From NCBI GenBank assembly GCA_025200525.1, contig CM045762.1, forward strand, positions 30,460,196 through 30,524,195: 64,000 bases of DNA, in the 5' to 3' direction. This DNA comes from Camellia lanceoleosa. Taxonomy: Eukaryota; Streptophyta; Magnoliopsida; Ericales; Theaceae. Every line of letters starts with the position of its first letter. The stretch's first letter is position 1. The notes under the pieces are model-generated. The model saw only the letters and a program-made list of their open reading frames with translations. It had not been told where the DNA came from and ran no database searches. Of this stretch, positions 43,273 to 56,917 are shown one piece after another. Made by a program: the position numbers and the translations under genes.

Positions 43273-45897
43273 AAAAAAGAACTCACAACTCTCACAACTC
43301 TTATCCCACTTATTATATATATATATAATAAAATAAAATGTTAGGATTTATCTGATTCACGTTTGCTTTTAAAAAATAAAATAATTTGATTTGTATTTAA
43401 CAAAATGTGATGTTAAATATCTTTGGCTCCTTATCTCTATCCCAAAGTTAAATTTGAATTTAAATACTAGACCTCAAAAATACATTATCCTTAAATTAAA
43501 GTTTCCATATAAATTTGAGCATCCACCAACAAAACCCAACATTGGAAACAAACCTCAACATCTTTTTTTTTTTTTTTTTTTTGCCTTAATGCAGTCATGA
43601 TCATACAAATTTTTTTAAGGTATTAGTATTTTATATCTCCTAACTCCAGCTGTTTATTTGTTTTCCTCTCTAGGAAAGATTGTAATATACATAGAGTTTT
43701 ATAAGTAATCCCTCAAGGTGCATCATTTTTTTTACTTGAAATTTATTTGGAGCCATAAAACTTCCATGCAATTTTTTTTTCATCTTTATTCTATTGTATA
43801 TTTAATGATAGATCTTTTTAAGCAATCGGTTCAAATTCATATAATTTTACATAAGGTCTATATAGTTTTACGTAAAATCTACGTAGGTCTATAAATTTTT
43901 CCATGCAATTGCTCTAGATTTATAGATCTTTGCATGTAATTTGTGACAATACTTGAATTTTTATTAAATAATTCATGCATATTACAATTATTAACCACTT
44001 CATCTTAACTCACTATAATAAATATATATAACTCATGTTTTTCAAATCTATCATTTGTCCTATAATATTTGGTATAAATTACTATTTTACATTTTTAATC
44101 TCTATTGGTCTAATTATTAGTTTTATATGATATTTTAAAATTTTATTTTAATTATTGATAGCAATTATTTAATTGATATATGATTTTTTTTTCTATTCTT
44201 TTTTTTTTGTATTATTTTTATTCTAACTTTTGTCTATTATATTGTTTATGTGAAAACTTTATTGAAAATTTGTGTGGTATAAAAATTATCAATATTTAAT
44301 TTGAATAATTATTCATATTATTTAGCTTAAGTATGAGATATTATGGCTCTATTTTTTTAAAATTATTAGTTTTATATTAAGATATTTTTCTTCTTAATCT
44401 TTCTTCTTTTTAATTTTTTTAAAAACCTTGAGACTCCTTATAGGAAAAAATTGATCAACTATTAGTATTAATTTGGTTCCTATTGAATCATCATTTAATC
44501 ATGTTTAGTAAATTTAAAATTTTAAAAATTAAAAACAAAGATTTATTACATGGGGAAAGATCCAATTGAGTTAAATATTTTGACAATAACTTAATCATAA
44601 TTATTTATTAAATTAAAAAAAAAAACACTGAACATTAAAAATACTTATCTTATTCTACTACAAAAAAATAAAAATATCTAACTTTTTTTTTTAGATGGTG
44701 AAAACACCTAATTGAATATTAGCTAAATTAATTAGTATATGTGGTCATGATCAATTAGGTTAGATATTTGATTATATCTCAATCATAACTATTTCATTAT
44801 AAAAATAATAATAATAAATACAAAAAATTTAAAATTTTCATAACCATTAGGGTATTTATCCGTCACCTAAAAAAATGTTGTGTGTTTTAAAAAAAATTAA
44901 AATAATTATTCTTAAATTTTTATAATTTTAATATTTCCCTCTTCTACTTAGTAATCCTCTTTTATTGCCTTTCATGTTTTCTTTTTTGTTTCATTTTTTA
45001 ATTGTTAAATTAATTTTTCAATGGAAATTAATTTCATCGACTATAGATAAGATCAAGATTTCAAAGTTGAAATTTTATTTAATTTATTCTATTTTCTCAT
45101 GTTTATCTTATTTTACCTTTAAATTTGAACTTAAATTTTTATTTTCTTCAGAACGCTCTATCTCTTGGAGTTTATCTTCTATTTAAACTTGATTGTTATA
45201 GATTCTCATATATTTCAACTTAATCTTGTTGAAGTTTATCTTCAAGTTGAACTTTATTTATCTTTAAAAAACATCAATTAATTATCCATATAAATTTTAA
45301 ATATGATATAATTCGAAGTATATCTTTTGTCTAAACTTAATCTTTTCAATATAAAAACAAGTGCTTGAAAAAGGAACCATGAACATGAGATTGAAAAGAA
45401 AAAAAAAATCACAATCAATATTGAGCTTTTTCGACTCTCTTTCACGATGCCTAAAAAATTTTGCATTAAATTTTAAGTCACAAGTGATTTTTTTTTTCAA
45501 TTGCATCAACTTTACATTTGAAATTTGTATTTACATGAGTTTTTGCCTTTGTGGGAAAGGGAGTTTATGTAAATGAATATTATTATTATTTTATTTTTCT
45601 GAAAATTCTATTTATGTTTTTTGTTTCTTTTTCTTTTTCTCTACAATATGTATTCTTTTATTTCTTTCTTTTTTGGCTAATAATGTGTCATTTAGTTGAG
45701 ATTTCATTCTATTTTTGAAGTGCTACTATTAATTTGTGATTCTTTCACTTATTGACTATTTGTGTTTAATTATTTTGGGTGCAGATGTTACACTGGAAGT
45801 GAAGAGATCATCAAAATTTATTTGGATATGGATTTATGTTTTAAATTTAATCATCAATTTGTTAGACAATCTTCACTATATTTAAAATAATTAATTC

Positions 45898-47104
45898 TGT
45901 TGTGTACTAAACAACAACAAGAATATAAAGAAATGAAAGAAAGAAGAGAAATTTGTTTGATTACAAAAATCAAGCTAGAAATAAATAAATAAATAAATAA
46001 AAACAGATTTTATTTTGTTACAAAAATAAAATTAAAATCTGATTTAAATAAACAAATGAAATAGAAAATAAATAAAACAACTTGCTTGATTAATTGTTCG
46101 AATAATAATTCTGATCAAGTCTAGTGTTTGACACTGTGTCCTTAAGACAGATTCGTCCTCTCCACGGTGCTTTCAGAATATGGACGTCTATCTCCCAAGA
46201 TGAAATGATCAACTACAAACAATAGCAGCACTACAAATTGTTTGCCTAACAAACACACTAAGTGTTTATACTCTCTCACAGAAGAAACTAATGCAGCAAT
46301 ATGAAAAGAATGTTTGCAGAATTATGAAGGATGAAAAATTAGAGTTCTAAAATCTAAATGAGGGCTGTTCTATTTATAGATGCAATGGTGGCTGCAGGTT
46401 TTGAATTAAACAGTTGCAAACCTATTTGAACAGGTATGAAACCTGTTTGGTTTTGAATTTAAACAGATTTGAATCTGTTAGGTTCACAATTCAAACAGAT
46501 AACAAAAACGGGAAGGGCCCTGTTTGGGTGTACAGTAAAACTGGACCAGATTATTTCCGGTTTAATTTGAATTCTGGATTTTATTTTACCAAAAATAAAA
46601 TTAAATTCAAATGTTTTTGACTCAAAAAGATAGGTATTGGACCGGACAACCCCAACCCCAACCAAGCCCGCCCGACCGGACGGCTGGCCGCGGCGGCGCG
46701 TACGCGTGTGGTGATTTCTGAGTCCAATAGGTCTAGCCCATTTTGCCCATAACCTGCCTCTCTAAAACACTTGGGTACCCCTTGGGGCACACCCCGAGTA
46801 CCAAACCCATGCCTTATAAACCCATTCAAAACTTCCTACCAAATCAATATGGGATAAGCCTTATTCAAACCTTTAAGGATTTTTCACCAAAAACTCCATT
46901 TCCATTGAGCATACTTTGGTTTCAATTTCCTATTCACTCGGTAATGGTTTTGAGCAACCAAATATACCACGTGAATCACAACGCGACATAGAACGCGTTA
47001 CCACTTTGACCCGTGAAAATCGACGCTCGAGGCCCACCTAAAAAATAGACCAAACTTAGAAAAAAATTCTGGTTTTACCCAGAATTTTATAACTATTTCC
47101 AACA
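45898..47104 (+). mobile_element. Probable solo LTR inside Helitron-like element 2
   Basis: TGTTGTG at the left and CCAACACA at the right form a short terminal inverted repeat. A TATA-like TATTTATA lies at 46371-46378. The flanking DNA is continuous with Helitron-like element 3, which lacks this 1.2 kb. No clean target duplication was found, so boundaries are approximate. Confidence 0.42.
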
Positions 47105-47815
47105 CAATTATATTTGGTCGTTGAAATTTCTTCTTTTTTTAAATATCTTTTTATGCAGATTCAAAGTTTGAGCAAATGCAAGCGATCTCAAATTTAAAAT
47201 GTTAGGTTTTTTTGAATAATTTAAATATTTCAATTTTTTATGTTTGTCAGTTCAATTTTAATGCATTTTCAAACCTATTTATGTTTAGTGAATCAATATA
47301 AAATTAAAGGGAAAAAAAAAAAACAAACAAATAGCATGTAAAATTTTTTATTCACTAATTGAATATAATAGAAATTAAAACTAAAATTTATTTTATTTTA
47401 ATTCATTATACTGTGTGGGATAATTAATATAATATCTCTTATTGATTGAAAAAAAATGAAAAAAATAGCATTCTTTTATTTAATGTTAGTCATTTTGATT
47501 GATTATAATTTTAGTATGCTTTTGTTACTTCACTTTTGGTTGTCTTAACTAACTCTTATTATCTATTTGTTATGTGATGATTTACATAATTTATGATAGT
47601 TTTCTAAAAATTTTCATGTGGTGAAGTATTAAAAATTTTGAATGATGTATAGTAAGGTTTATATACACAAATTAAATAAAAATATTTTATGCATATTAGA
47701 AAATACAACTAAATAGCATAATTTATTTTATTTTATTATGTTCACTTTGTAAAATCATGTGCATCGCATGGGTGACTACTAGTTATTATTATTATTGTTA
47801 TTATTATTATTATTA

Positions 47816-49758
47816 TTATATATAAGCAAATGCAGTGGAGTATGAGAATTTTTCAAACTCTTAATACTAAATTCTTATGGATTATCTCTCCTATGTGTCA
47901 TCTCTCAAGTCTCCCCTCTCACTTTTTCTAATTTTTAATCATTTGTCAATTATCTAAATCTCATAAGCCAAAAAGATTATATATATTTAAATAAAATGAT
48001 AAATATTTAGATATGAACAACAAAGAGGTAGAGATAAAAATATAAAATAAAATAAAATAAAAAGATAACTATTCAAATTTCAACCACAAAATAATATAAA
48101 GAGTCAAATAAAAGATTAAAAAAACTAAGTAAAAAATATTACAAGTCAATTAATTTTCAAATAAAAAGTTAACTATTTATATATGAACAATTAAAAAATA
48201 TTTAAATAAGAAAATATTACGAGTCAAATAATTTTTAAAATAAAAAGTAATCATTTATATATGAATAACAAAAAAATAGAGATGAAAAAATATACAAAAA
48301 TAAAAATATAACTATTTAGATTTGAACTGCAAAATGAAAATTCAAATAAAAGATAATAAAAATATTTAAATAAAAAAAAGATTAAGATTGGGATATAAAT
48401 ATCCCAAAAAAATGATAATTTTTTTAAATCTATATTTATCTTTTGTTAGTTTGTTATAAAATTTTCCTATATTTCAGCTTAATCTTTTTAAAGTTTATTT
48501 TCAAGTTGAACTTAGTATTTTATCTTTTAAAATCATCAATCAATTATCCATACAAATTTTAAATATGAGAATTCTATATATATCTTTTGTTTAAGCGTAA
48601 TCTTTTCAATATAAAAACAAGTTCCTGCAAAAGAAACCATGAATAGAAGATGGGGGGAAAACAATCAACATTAAGCCATTTCTAATCCCTTTTTGGTGCC
48701 TAAAAGCTTAAATATTTTCTTTACATTTGAAATGTGTACTTGCATGAGTTTTTGCATTTGTGAGAAAGTGAGTTTATGTAAATGTATATTATTATTTTAT
48801 TTTTAATTTTTTTTGTTACAATCTGTATTTTTCCGTATTTCTTTCTTTTTGTTAATAATGTGTCATTTAATTGAGATTTTATTCTTTTTTTTTAATATTT
48901 ATAAAAGCGCTACTGTTATCAATTTGTAACTTTCTCACTTATTGACTATTAGTGTTTAATTTTTTTGGGTGCAGATGTTAGATTGAAAATGAAGAACACA
49001 TCAAAATGTACTGGATATGAATTTATACTTTAAATGTATTCATCAGTTGATTTTTTTACTATTAATTATCCTGTTGAAATAACTCATAATTAAATTTATT
49101 TTTAGGAACTCATTTCCTTTGAGAGCTAAATCACAAATTTCTTTTTTCTATTTTTTATTTATTTATTTAGATTCAAAGTTTGAGCAAATAGAAAATATCT
49201 CATATTTAAAATGTTAATTTTTTTTTAATAATTTAAATATTTATATTCTTTATGTTTGTCAATTCAAGTTTAATGCATTTCCAAACCCTATTTTTTTTTA
49301 ATCATTCCAAACCTATTTGTGTTTAATGAATCAATATAACCAAAAAAACAAATAGCATGTAAAAAAAATTTAACCACTAACTGAATATAATGGGAATTAA
49401 AATTAATTTTATTTTAATTTATTATATTATATGAGATGATTAATGTAATATCTACTATTGATTAAACAAAATTAGTGTTACTTTTATTTAATATATTACT
49501 CATTTTGATTAATTATAATATGCCTTTGTTACTTTACTTTTGGTTGTTTGAAGTAATTCTTAGATAAATTAACTATTATATATGTGATGAATATTTTAAA
49601 ATTTTCAATAATGTGAAATATTAAATATTTTTAATGATGTGAAGTAAGATTTATATACATAAACTAAATAAAAATATTAAGAAATACAATCAAATAGCAA
49701 AATTTTTTAGTAATTATTGACTTTCTAAAATCCCATGCATCGCACGGGTGACCACTAG
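47816..49758 (+). mobile_element. Helitron-like element 3 (non-autonomous)
   Basis: The right end has a good hairpin, CCCATGC-ATC-GCACGGG (about 49731-49747), then CTAG (49755-49758) and T. Internal blocks match element 2, for example TTGGGTGCAGATGTTA at 48965 and 45777. The left end is blurred by an ATT microsatellite (47784-47820). Confidence 0.55.
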
Positions 49759-50489
49759 TATTGTATAAGGAAAATGGGATTTCTAGTGAGAAAGTTTGTG
49801 AGAGCTCCAAAGTCTCATTCCACAATTACTAATTTTTGAGATTTTAAAAATAATTCTATTGGGTAACAAAGTAATTATAGATTAAAAAAAAAAAAACACC
49901 TAAAATTTTGAATTACAATTTCCTAATCTCTCCTTCCAATATTTCTCTCTTTCCTAAATCTCATCTCATAACAAAGTACCTATACATTAAAAAAAATTAT
50001 AGATTAAAAAAAATATAAAACCACAATTGTTTATTTTTGTAATCTTATAAATAGTACTATTGGCTAACAAAGTAACTATAGAATAAAAATTTAAAAAAAA
50101 AAAAAAAACTAAAATTGTCAGTTTTTGTAATTTACAAAATATTTTAAAATGATATTATTGGCTAACAAAGTAACTATAGAATTAAAAAATAATAATTGAA
50201 TTAGAAGTTCTAAAAATCTCTCTCCTGATATTTATCTCTTTTCTAAATCTCATAATCTATCTATCTATGCTATATATTATACCAAAGTGATTTTTTATCT
50301 TAGAAGCCCTAAGTGTTTCAAAACCTTAAACAAAAGATTAAAACATCTATTGGCTATTTCAATGACATAAATATTAACCTTCAAAATTATTTAATGCAAA
50401 TATATTGCCGATAAAAAGAAAGAAAGAAAGAAAATAGCATACAATTCTCAATTCCACTCATTCTCAAAATAAATCAAGCTTTTATTTAA
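49759..50489. other. AT-rich spacer with repeated TAACAAAGTAACTATAGA motif
   Basis: The motif GGCTAACAAAGTAACTATAG or variants occurs near 49860, 50055 and 50158. A TCTATCTATCTATGCTATAT sequence at 50259 resembles the Helitron-like left ends. No gene seen. Confidence 0.5.
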
Positions 50490-50838
50490 AATGAGAGCTT
50501 TTTTGATAAATCCATTTTCTAAGAGCTTTATTCCATCCAACCAATATTCTTTTTGACTATTCCATTAGGTCCAATTGGAGATAAGAAGACCAAAATACCC
50601 TTTTCATCTACTTATGTTCCATTTAGTTCACATTATTTTCTCATATTTCAATAAGTCCTATTGGTGACATAATTACTAAAATACCCCTAATGTGAATGTT
50701 CACACCGTCAATGTAAATGTTCATATCGTCAATGTGTAGAGGCCTGGACTATGTCGATCCTCGTGGGTGCCCGAAAAAATTCGGACCGGGCCGGGCCGGC
50801 CCACAGGCCAAAAAAATAGGCCCGGCCCGACCCGTTGA

Positions 50839-51570
50839 TAATGTCAATATTCACATTGACAAGTTAACATTCACATTGATAGGAGTGTAAAATTGGCCCG
50901 CGGCCCGAAGCCAGCCGCCACCCGGGGCGGGCCCGGGCCGGCTCGTTCATAATGTGAATATTCACATTGACATATCAACATTAACATTGATAAGAGTGTA
51001 AAATTAGCTCATGACCCGTGGGCAGCTCGAAGCCCGGGCTCGACCCGGCCCGTTGACAATGTGAATATTCACATTGACATATTAACATTCACATTGATAG
51101 GAGTGTAAAATTAGCCCGCGCCCTGCGGCCGGCCCGAAACCCGCCCGCAACTCGTGGACTGCCCTGGACGGGCCCGGCCTGACCCGCTGATAATGTGAAT
51201 ATTCACATTGACATGTTAACATTCACATTGATAAGAGTATAAAATTAGTCCGCGTCCCGTGGTGGCGAAACTGTGGGCGGCTTTATTGACAATGTGAATA
51301 TTCACATTGACATGTTAACATTCACATTGATAAGAGTGTAAAATTGACTCGCGGCCCGTGATTAGGCCGTGAATATTCACATTGACATGTTAACATTCAC
51401 ATTGATAAGAGTGTAACATTAACCCGTGCCTCATGGTCGCCGAAACCCGCCACGCGGCAGAAGCCTGCCCGGCCATTGTTGACAATGTGAATATTCACAT
51501 TGACATGTTAACATTAACATTGATAAGAATGTAAAATTGACTCGCCCACGGGCGGGCGGCCCGGTTTGGG
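50839..51570 (+). repeat. Left arm: about 8 AT-module/GC-spacer units
   Basis: Each unit has AATGTGAATATTCACATT (a perfect 18-bp palindrome), then GACATGTTAACATTCACATT, GATAAGAGTGTAAAATT and a variable GC-rich spacer full of GGCCCG. Units start near 50839, 50951, 51057, 51197, 51290, 51367 and 51485. Confidence 0.88.
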
Positions 51571-51600
51571 TTCGCCTACCCGAAGCGGGCGAGCCGACGA

Positions 51601-52795
51601 TGGACAAATTTTACACTTCTATCAATGTTAGTGTTAACATGTCAATGTGAATATTCACATTGTCACCAAGCCGGCAGCCGCGGGCCAATTTTACACTCTT
51701 ATCAATGTGAATGTTAACATGTCAATGTGACTATTCACATTGCCAACGGGCCGGGCCCGCCCCGGTCCGAGATCGGGCTTCGGGCTACCCACGGGTCACG
51801 GGCCAATTTTACACTCTTATCAATGTGAATGTTAACATGTCAATGTGAATATTCACATTGTCAACAAGCCGGCTATCCACGCGTGGGCGGTTTGGCGACC
51901 ACGGCAGGCGGCTAATTTTACACCCTATCAATGTGAATGTTAACATGTCAAGGCCTTCGAGCCGGTTGAGCTTCCGCCCGCCTATGGGCCAATTTTACAC
52001 TCTTATCAATGTGAATGTTAACATGTCAATGTGAATATTCACATTGTCAACGGCCTCGGGCGGGCTTTTGGCCGCCCATGGGCCGCAGACTAATTTTATA
52101 CTCTTATCAATGTGAATGTTAACATGTCAATGTGAATATTCACATTGTTAACGGGTCGGACCGGGCCCGCCCCGGGCCGCCCATGAGCCGCGGGCGGGTT
52201 TCGCACCGCCACGGGACGGGGGCCAATTTTACACTCGTATTAATGTGAATGTCAACATATCAATGTGAATATTCACATTGTCAACGGGTCGGGCCGGGCC
52301 CGCCCTGGGCTACTGGCCAATTTTATACTCTTATCAATGTGAATGTTAACATGTCAATGTGAATATTCACATTGTTAATGGCAGCCAGATCGGCCGCCGC
52401 CACGGGCCGTGGGCGAGTTTCGGGTAGCCACGAGACGCGGGCTAATTTTACACTCCTATTAATGTGAATGTTAACATGTCAATGTGAATATTCACATTGT
52501 CAACGGGCTGGGCCCGTCCCGGGCCGCTGGCGGGCTTTTGGCAGCCCATGGGTCGCGGACTAATTTTATACTCTTATCAATGTGAATGTTAACATGACAA
52601 TGTGAATATTCACATTGTCAACGGGCCGGACCGGGCCCGCCCATGGGCCGCAGGCGGGTTTCGCCCCACCACGGGATGCGGGCCAATTTTACACTCCTAT
52701 TAATGTGAATGTTAACATGTCAATGTGAATATTCACATTGTCAACGGGCAAGTTTCAGGCCGTCCACGGGCCAATTTTACATTTCTACCAATGTG
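51601..52795 (-). repeat. Right arm: about 11-12 units in inverted orientation
   Basis: The same module reads as its reverse complement: CCAATTTTACACTCTTATCA, ATGTGAATGTTAACATGTCA, ATGTGAATATTCACATTGTC, then spacers such as GGGCCGGGCCCGCCC. Units are about 75-125 bp, differing in spacer length. Confidence 0.88.
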
Positions 52796-53030
52796 AATTT
52801 TAAAATATAAATTTTCACATCATTAAATTGCTAATCCTTCAAAAAATATTTATAAGGGTATCAAAATTGAATATAAGGGCATAAGTGTCCAAGAAAATAG
52901 TGTAAATCAAGAAAATGGACTTTATGGAATAAAACTATACATACATAGGACTAAATGGGTTAAAAAATTTCTTCATGGACTTCTTGGATTAAAACACTTC
53001 TAAATTGGACTTATCAATAAAAATCCCTAT

Positions 53031-55540
53031 TTAAAAAGAACATAAATCTCATACAATCTTCTCTCCTAAAATAAATCTAATGAAAAGGAAACTCTCTCAC
53101 CTCCCATAAAATGTATACTATTAATATCTTTCACAACTATTTTGATCTATATAAACATAAAATTAACCTAACATAAAATAAAAATTAAATCTTATATCTA
53201 TATTCTCTCTCTATTCCATAATTAAATACAATTTTATTTTCAAATAAATTTAAGCATATCTATACTATATATAATTTTTTTTTTAAATCTTATAATTTAT
53301 TATTTTTTCTAATGATTCCATGATTAATAATTTAGAAAAGGAAATATAAAAAAATTATTCTTATGCACTTTTTTTCTAACTAATTCTTTTTTCTATTCAA
53401 AAATCCTAGTTATCATACATTATACTTTTTCCAAGACTTTTATGTCTTTCTTGCCCTATAAATATTACATTCATGGAATGATGAAACTCATTGTTTTTTA
53501 ACTTTCTTTTCATGAGATAAATTGGAGGTTAGTTTATATTTAATCTATTGTATTCTTTAAGTAGACTCTTTTACCTTTTAGGTACACCATTTTTTTTTTC
53601 TTTTTTTCTTTTTTATATTTTATCTATGACCATTTTTTTTTTTTTTTTTTATATTTTGTGTGTCATTTCTTCTTCCTCTCTACCAACCGTTATCTATTTT
53701 TTGTTTATAACTATTTTTTGTTAGTTAATATTGTTTGCTAGAATTTTTATACTAAAATGGTGTGATAGGGTTATTTGTGTAATAGAAAACATGTCACTCA
53801 TTATAAAGTGATAAATCAAAATCCAAACAAAATTATTATTAATAAGTTTTTTGTATTGATTTTATGTTTGTATATCATTACTTTTTTTATAAAAAAAAAA
53901 TTTACTTTAATATTTTTTTGATATTATGATATGTGTTAATTAACAGTTGGTGCACATCATTACTTCAAAGGCAAATAGTAGTTTTTCAAAGCTATAAAAA
54001 GAAAATATCAATTTTTTTCAAAACTATTAAAGGTATTAGTCAATTATTTAATTATTTATCTTTAATACGTGCAATTTATCTCTTCCTTTATGATACTTCT
54101 TTCTCTACTCCACTGTGAGTTCATATGTTTTTAGAAAAAAATTACATGTAATTTAAAATTTTGAATCTTTTACTGATTGCTAAGGTCGCGCCCCGATGAC
54201 GTGGCGCCCCTCTGGTGATAATTCAAAAAAAAAAAAAAAAAAAAACACAATTTTTCTGGCCAATCACAGGCCGACAACTCACTGGGGATGACCCCCAGCT
54301 GGGGGTCTAATGCATTTTTGATCTTTTTATATAGGAAGTTAAAAAATAAATTTTAGAATTTAAAATATAAGCTATACAAAAGCATATCCTTTTAAATATA
54401 GCTATATTTATAATTAATTTTAATCTATCTATTACCTATCCTTATTTATATTATTATATAAATAAAAATGTTGTACGATCATTGAAATTCAAAATCCTAA
54501 TCTATTTTTTTCAAAATTTAAAATTGTTAAAATGCATATGTTGCAATATCATTAATTTCTTCCTATTATAAATTTTATTTTAAATCTGATAAGATTTGTT
54601 CAATGACTAATATTCAATTTTTGTATAAATATTTCAATATATTCCTTCCAAAAGTTAATATAGCAAGTCTACAAAATCATATTTTAAATTTCAAAATTAT
54701 TAATATTTTTATTTATTTTTATTTTTATTTTAAATAAGCATGTTAAAGTATAAATAGATATCCAAATAAACTTATACATATTAATAAATATGACATTAAT
54801 TTTAATTGTAATCACATCTTTTTAAAGTCTTTATTCATTTTTTAACTTTTTTTTGATATTTTAATTACATCTTACGATGATTCTTTCTTACTCATTAAGT
54901 TTTTAAAATTTCTTTAATTATTTCTCTTTCAAAAACCAATATAACAATTTTTTTAAAATTCATATATTTTTATTCTAAAATAGTGAAGTATTTTTCTTTT
55001 CTTTTTTTATAACAAAGCATAATTTTAATTGTTAATTGTCAATGCAACAATTTTAATTCATCTATTCTATATATTATAGTAAAGGAATATTTAAAACAAA
55101 ACTCTTAAACTAATATACAAAATTTTATTTACAAGAGATAAAATACAAATAATTAAAATAATTATCTAAATAATATATTATTTTATCCTATACATAGCAT
55201 GACATGTTAATTTTTTGAATTATGGCATAGAGTTTTCAATAGAAGTAGGATTTAAATTTCCTTGTCACTGAGGCACAATTTTGCTGAATAATTGCAATTT
55301 CCCTGATATTCTATCGGGTATTAGTATATTTAAATAATATCATAATCAGTATTTTTTATTTTTTTTTCCATAATTGCCATAGTATTACTAACAAGAAGTA
55401 ATTTATCAAAAAGTAGACAAAATCTTTCAAACTTCATTTTGCTTCGCATGGTGTCGACTTTTTTTTTCTTTTCTTAATTCCTTGTTTCTATTTTTGCTTT
55501 TGTGGTTCACTCATTGAGTCATCGTACAATTCATGTAGGA
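53031..55540. other. AT-rich intergenic DNA, no gene seen
   Basis: Long T and A runs (53590-53650, 54227-54244). A short GC-richer patch at 54180-54310 (GACGTGGCGCCCCTC, CCCCCAGCTGGGGG) stands out but has no recognisable function. Confidence 0.5.
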
Positions 55541-55544
55541 CTTT

Positions 55545-55985
55545 TAGATAAATCCACTCCAACAACCCCTGGGGAGTCAAGATCCCCTCATTTCACTTTC
55601 TTCTTGCATTTCCTACAGGACCATTGAGCCCATTTTTAGGCCCAATTTTAATAATCTGAACCATTCATATTTTAAAATTTGTTCAGTACATCATACCTGT
55701 AAAAAATCAAATTGATCAGATATCATAAAGCATGTGTTCGGAAAACTATTTATTAAATTTTTTTAAAAATAATTTTTAGTTCGATTTTTCTGAACACGTA
55801 TTTTCTTATATCCGATCAACTTCATTTTTTACAGGTATAATATACTGAATAAATCTTAAAATATGAACGGTTCGGATTATCTAAATTGGGCCTAAAAGTA
55901 ATCCCAATGGCCTTGCAAGTAGGAAATGATACAAGGAGGGGATCCTTGCTCACCCCTGGGAGGCCTCCTAGGGGAGGATTTAAAT
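55545..55985. mobile_element. Long-TIR MITE (about 440 bp)
   Basis: Nearly the whole element is two arms of about 200 bp: left CCCCTGGGGAG, CCTACAGGACCATTGAGCCC, CCATTCATATTTTAAAATTT, ACCTGTAAAAAATCAAATTG, pairing with right CAACTTCATTTTTTACAGGT, TCTTAAAATATGAACGGTTC, TTGGGCCTAAAAGTAATCCC, CACCCCTGGGAGG. A transcript of it would form a long hairpin. Confidence 0.85.
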
Positions 55986-56239
55986 ACATCTATTAACCTT
56001 TTTTGATCGGATTTGAAGTGTTAGTGAAGTTGAAGAAGGCTTGTGCAGTCTAGTTTATGGAAAGTAGGTCTTACAGGCTTTTCTTGGTTTCTCTCCAAGC
56101 ATTTTCCATGAATTTATAGCAGAAGTTTCATATAGACAATTCAAGGGTTATATAGACTATTCAATTCATGGTGAGAATTTAACTCTACAAAGTATCCCAA
56201 AGTATGTCAATCAAAATAAGCTTTTCGAGCAAGTCATAA

Positions 56240-56917
56240 TGGAAACAAACCTATGCTTATAAAGCTTTGATATCTTCCAAAACAGGAAGGGAGGCATACT
56301 CCGGCAGACTGAAACCATTTAATTGGTTGACCAAAACAAGAAAATCAGCGAGCATTTGGACATTCTGAAGGCATCAGTGCTCTAGCCATTGCAAAGCCGC
56401 AAAAACCCCATAGCTTCAATTTGCAGACTCAATATGGCCTGATGGATCTGGTTTCTGCAGCCACCTTGCTTCCATTCGCCTTCACAGCAATCCAAGCTAA
56501 ACCTGCCCAGGTAGAATTGTGCTTCCATGCCCCATCTACAATCACAAGGTAATCAAAGTCAGTCATCGGAGTACCAGAGAAACTAATAACAAGATATAAC
56601 CGCCTGCCATTTCAATGAAGAGACGATAATTTGAGAACTCGGAACCCTCGAGACTGTAACTCTTGATATGTAAGTTCACTCCAACATCCCACCTGCAATG
56701 GATTATAGGGAATTTCCTCAAAGACCATTCTATTTTGAGCACACCAAATTTCCCACAGCACACAAACCAAATAAATGACCAGTTCAGGGAGAGGGGCTTT
56801 GTCCAACCATCGAGACCACCAAATAGAGAAGGACAAACGGACCCCATTATCAAAATCTAAATTGTTATTGGATTTTGATTTGATTGAGTTTTGACCCTGA
56901 GATTTCTTGCTAAACAC
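56240..56917 (-). pseudogene. LINE-type RNase H fragment
   Basis: On the - strand: LWEIWCAQNRMVFEEIPYNP, typical of plant LINE-derived reverse transcriptase tails, then LVIVDGAWKHNSTWAGLAWI, the start of the RVT_3 RNase H domain with its first catalytic Asp, followed by a stop near 56420. No RT domain upstream. A decayed fragment just beyond the 3' end of ALG9. Confidence 0.65.

Larger units (their letters stand above)
42670..47782 (+). mobile_element. Helitron-like element 2 (non-autonomous)
   Basis: Starts TCTATCTATATCTATACTTC a few bases after the end of Helitron-like element 1, and ends with an imperfect hairpin around GTGCATCGCATGGG (47759-47772) and CTAG (47779-47782) followed by T. 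The left 2.2 kb matches element 1; the right part (about 45700-45840 and 47150-47780) matches element 3. A solo-LTR-like insert lies at 45898-47104. No protein domain is seen. Confidence 0.5.
50490..53030. mobile_element. Giant foldback element with palindromic-array arms
   Basis: Outer ends are imperfect inverted repeats: TTTTTTGATAAATCCATTTT at the left versus the reverse complement of AAATTGGACTTATCAATAAA at the right, alignable for over 100 bp. The interior (50690-52800) is an array that changes orientation near 51575-51600. No transposase coding. The architecture recalls foldback transposons whose long inverted arms consist of subrepeats. No clear target duplication was identified. Confidence 0.68.

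Noticed and set aside
54180..54310. GC-rich patch considered as a promoter or RNA gene
   Set aside because: No box motifs, fold or neighbouring coding sequence that supports it.
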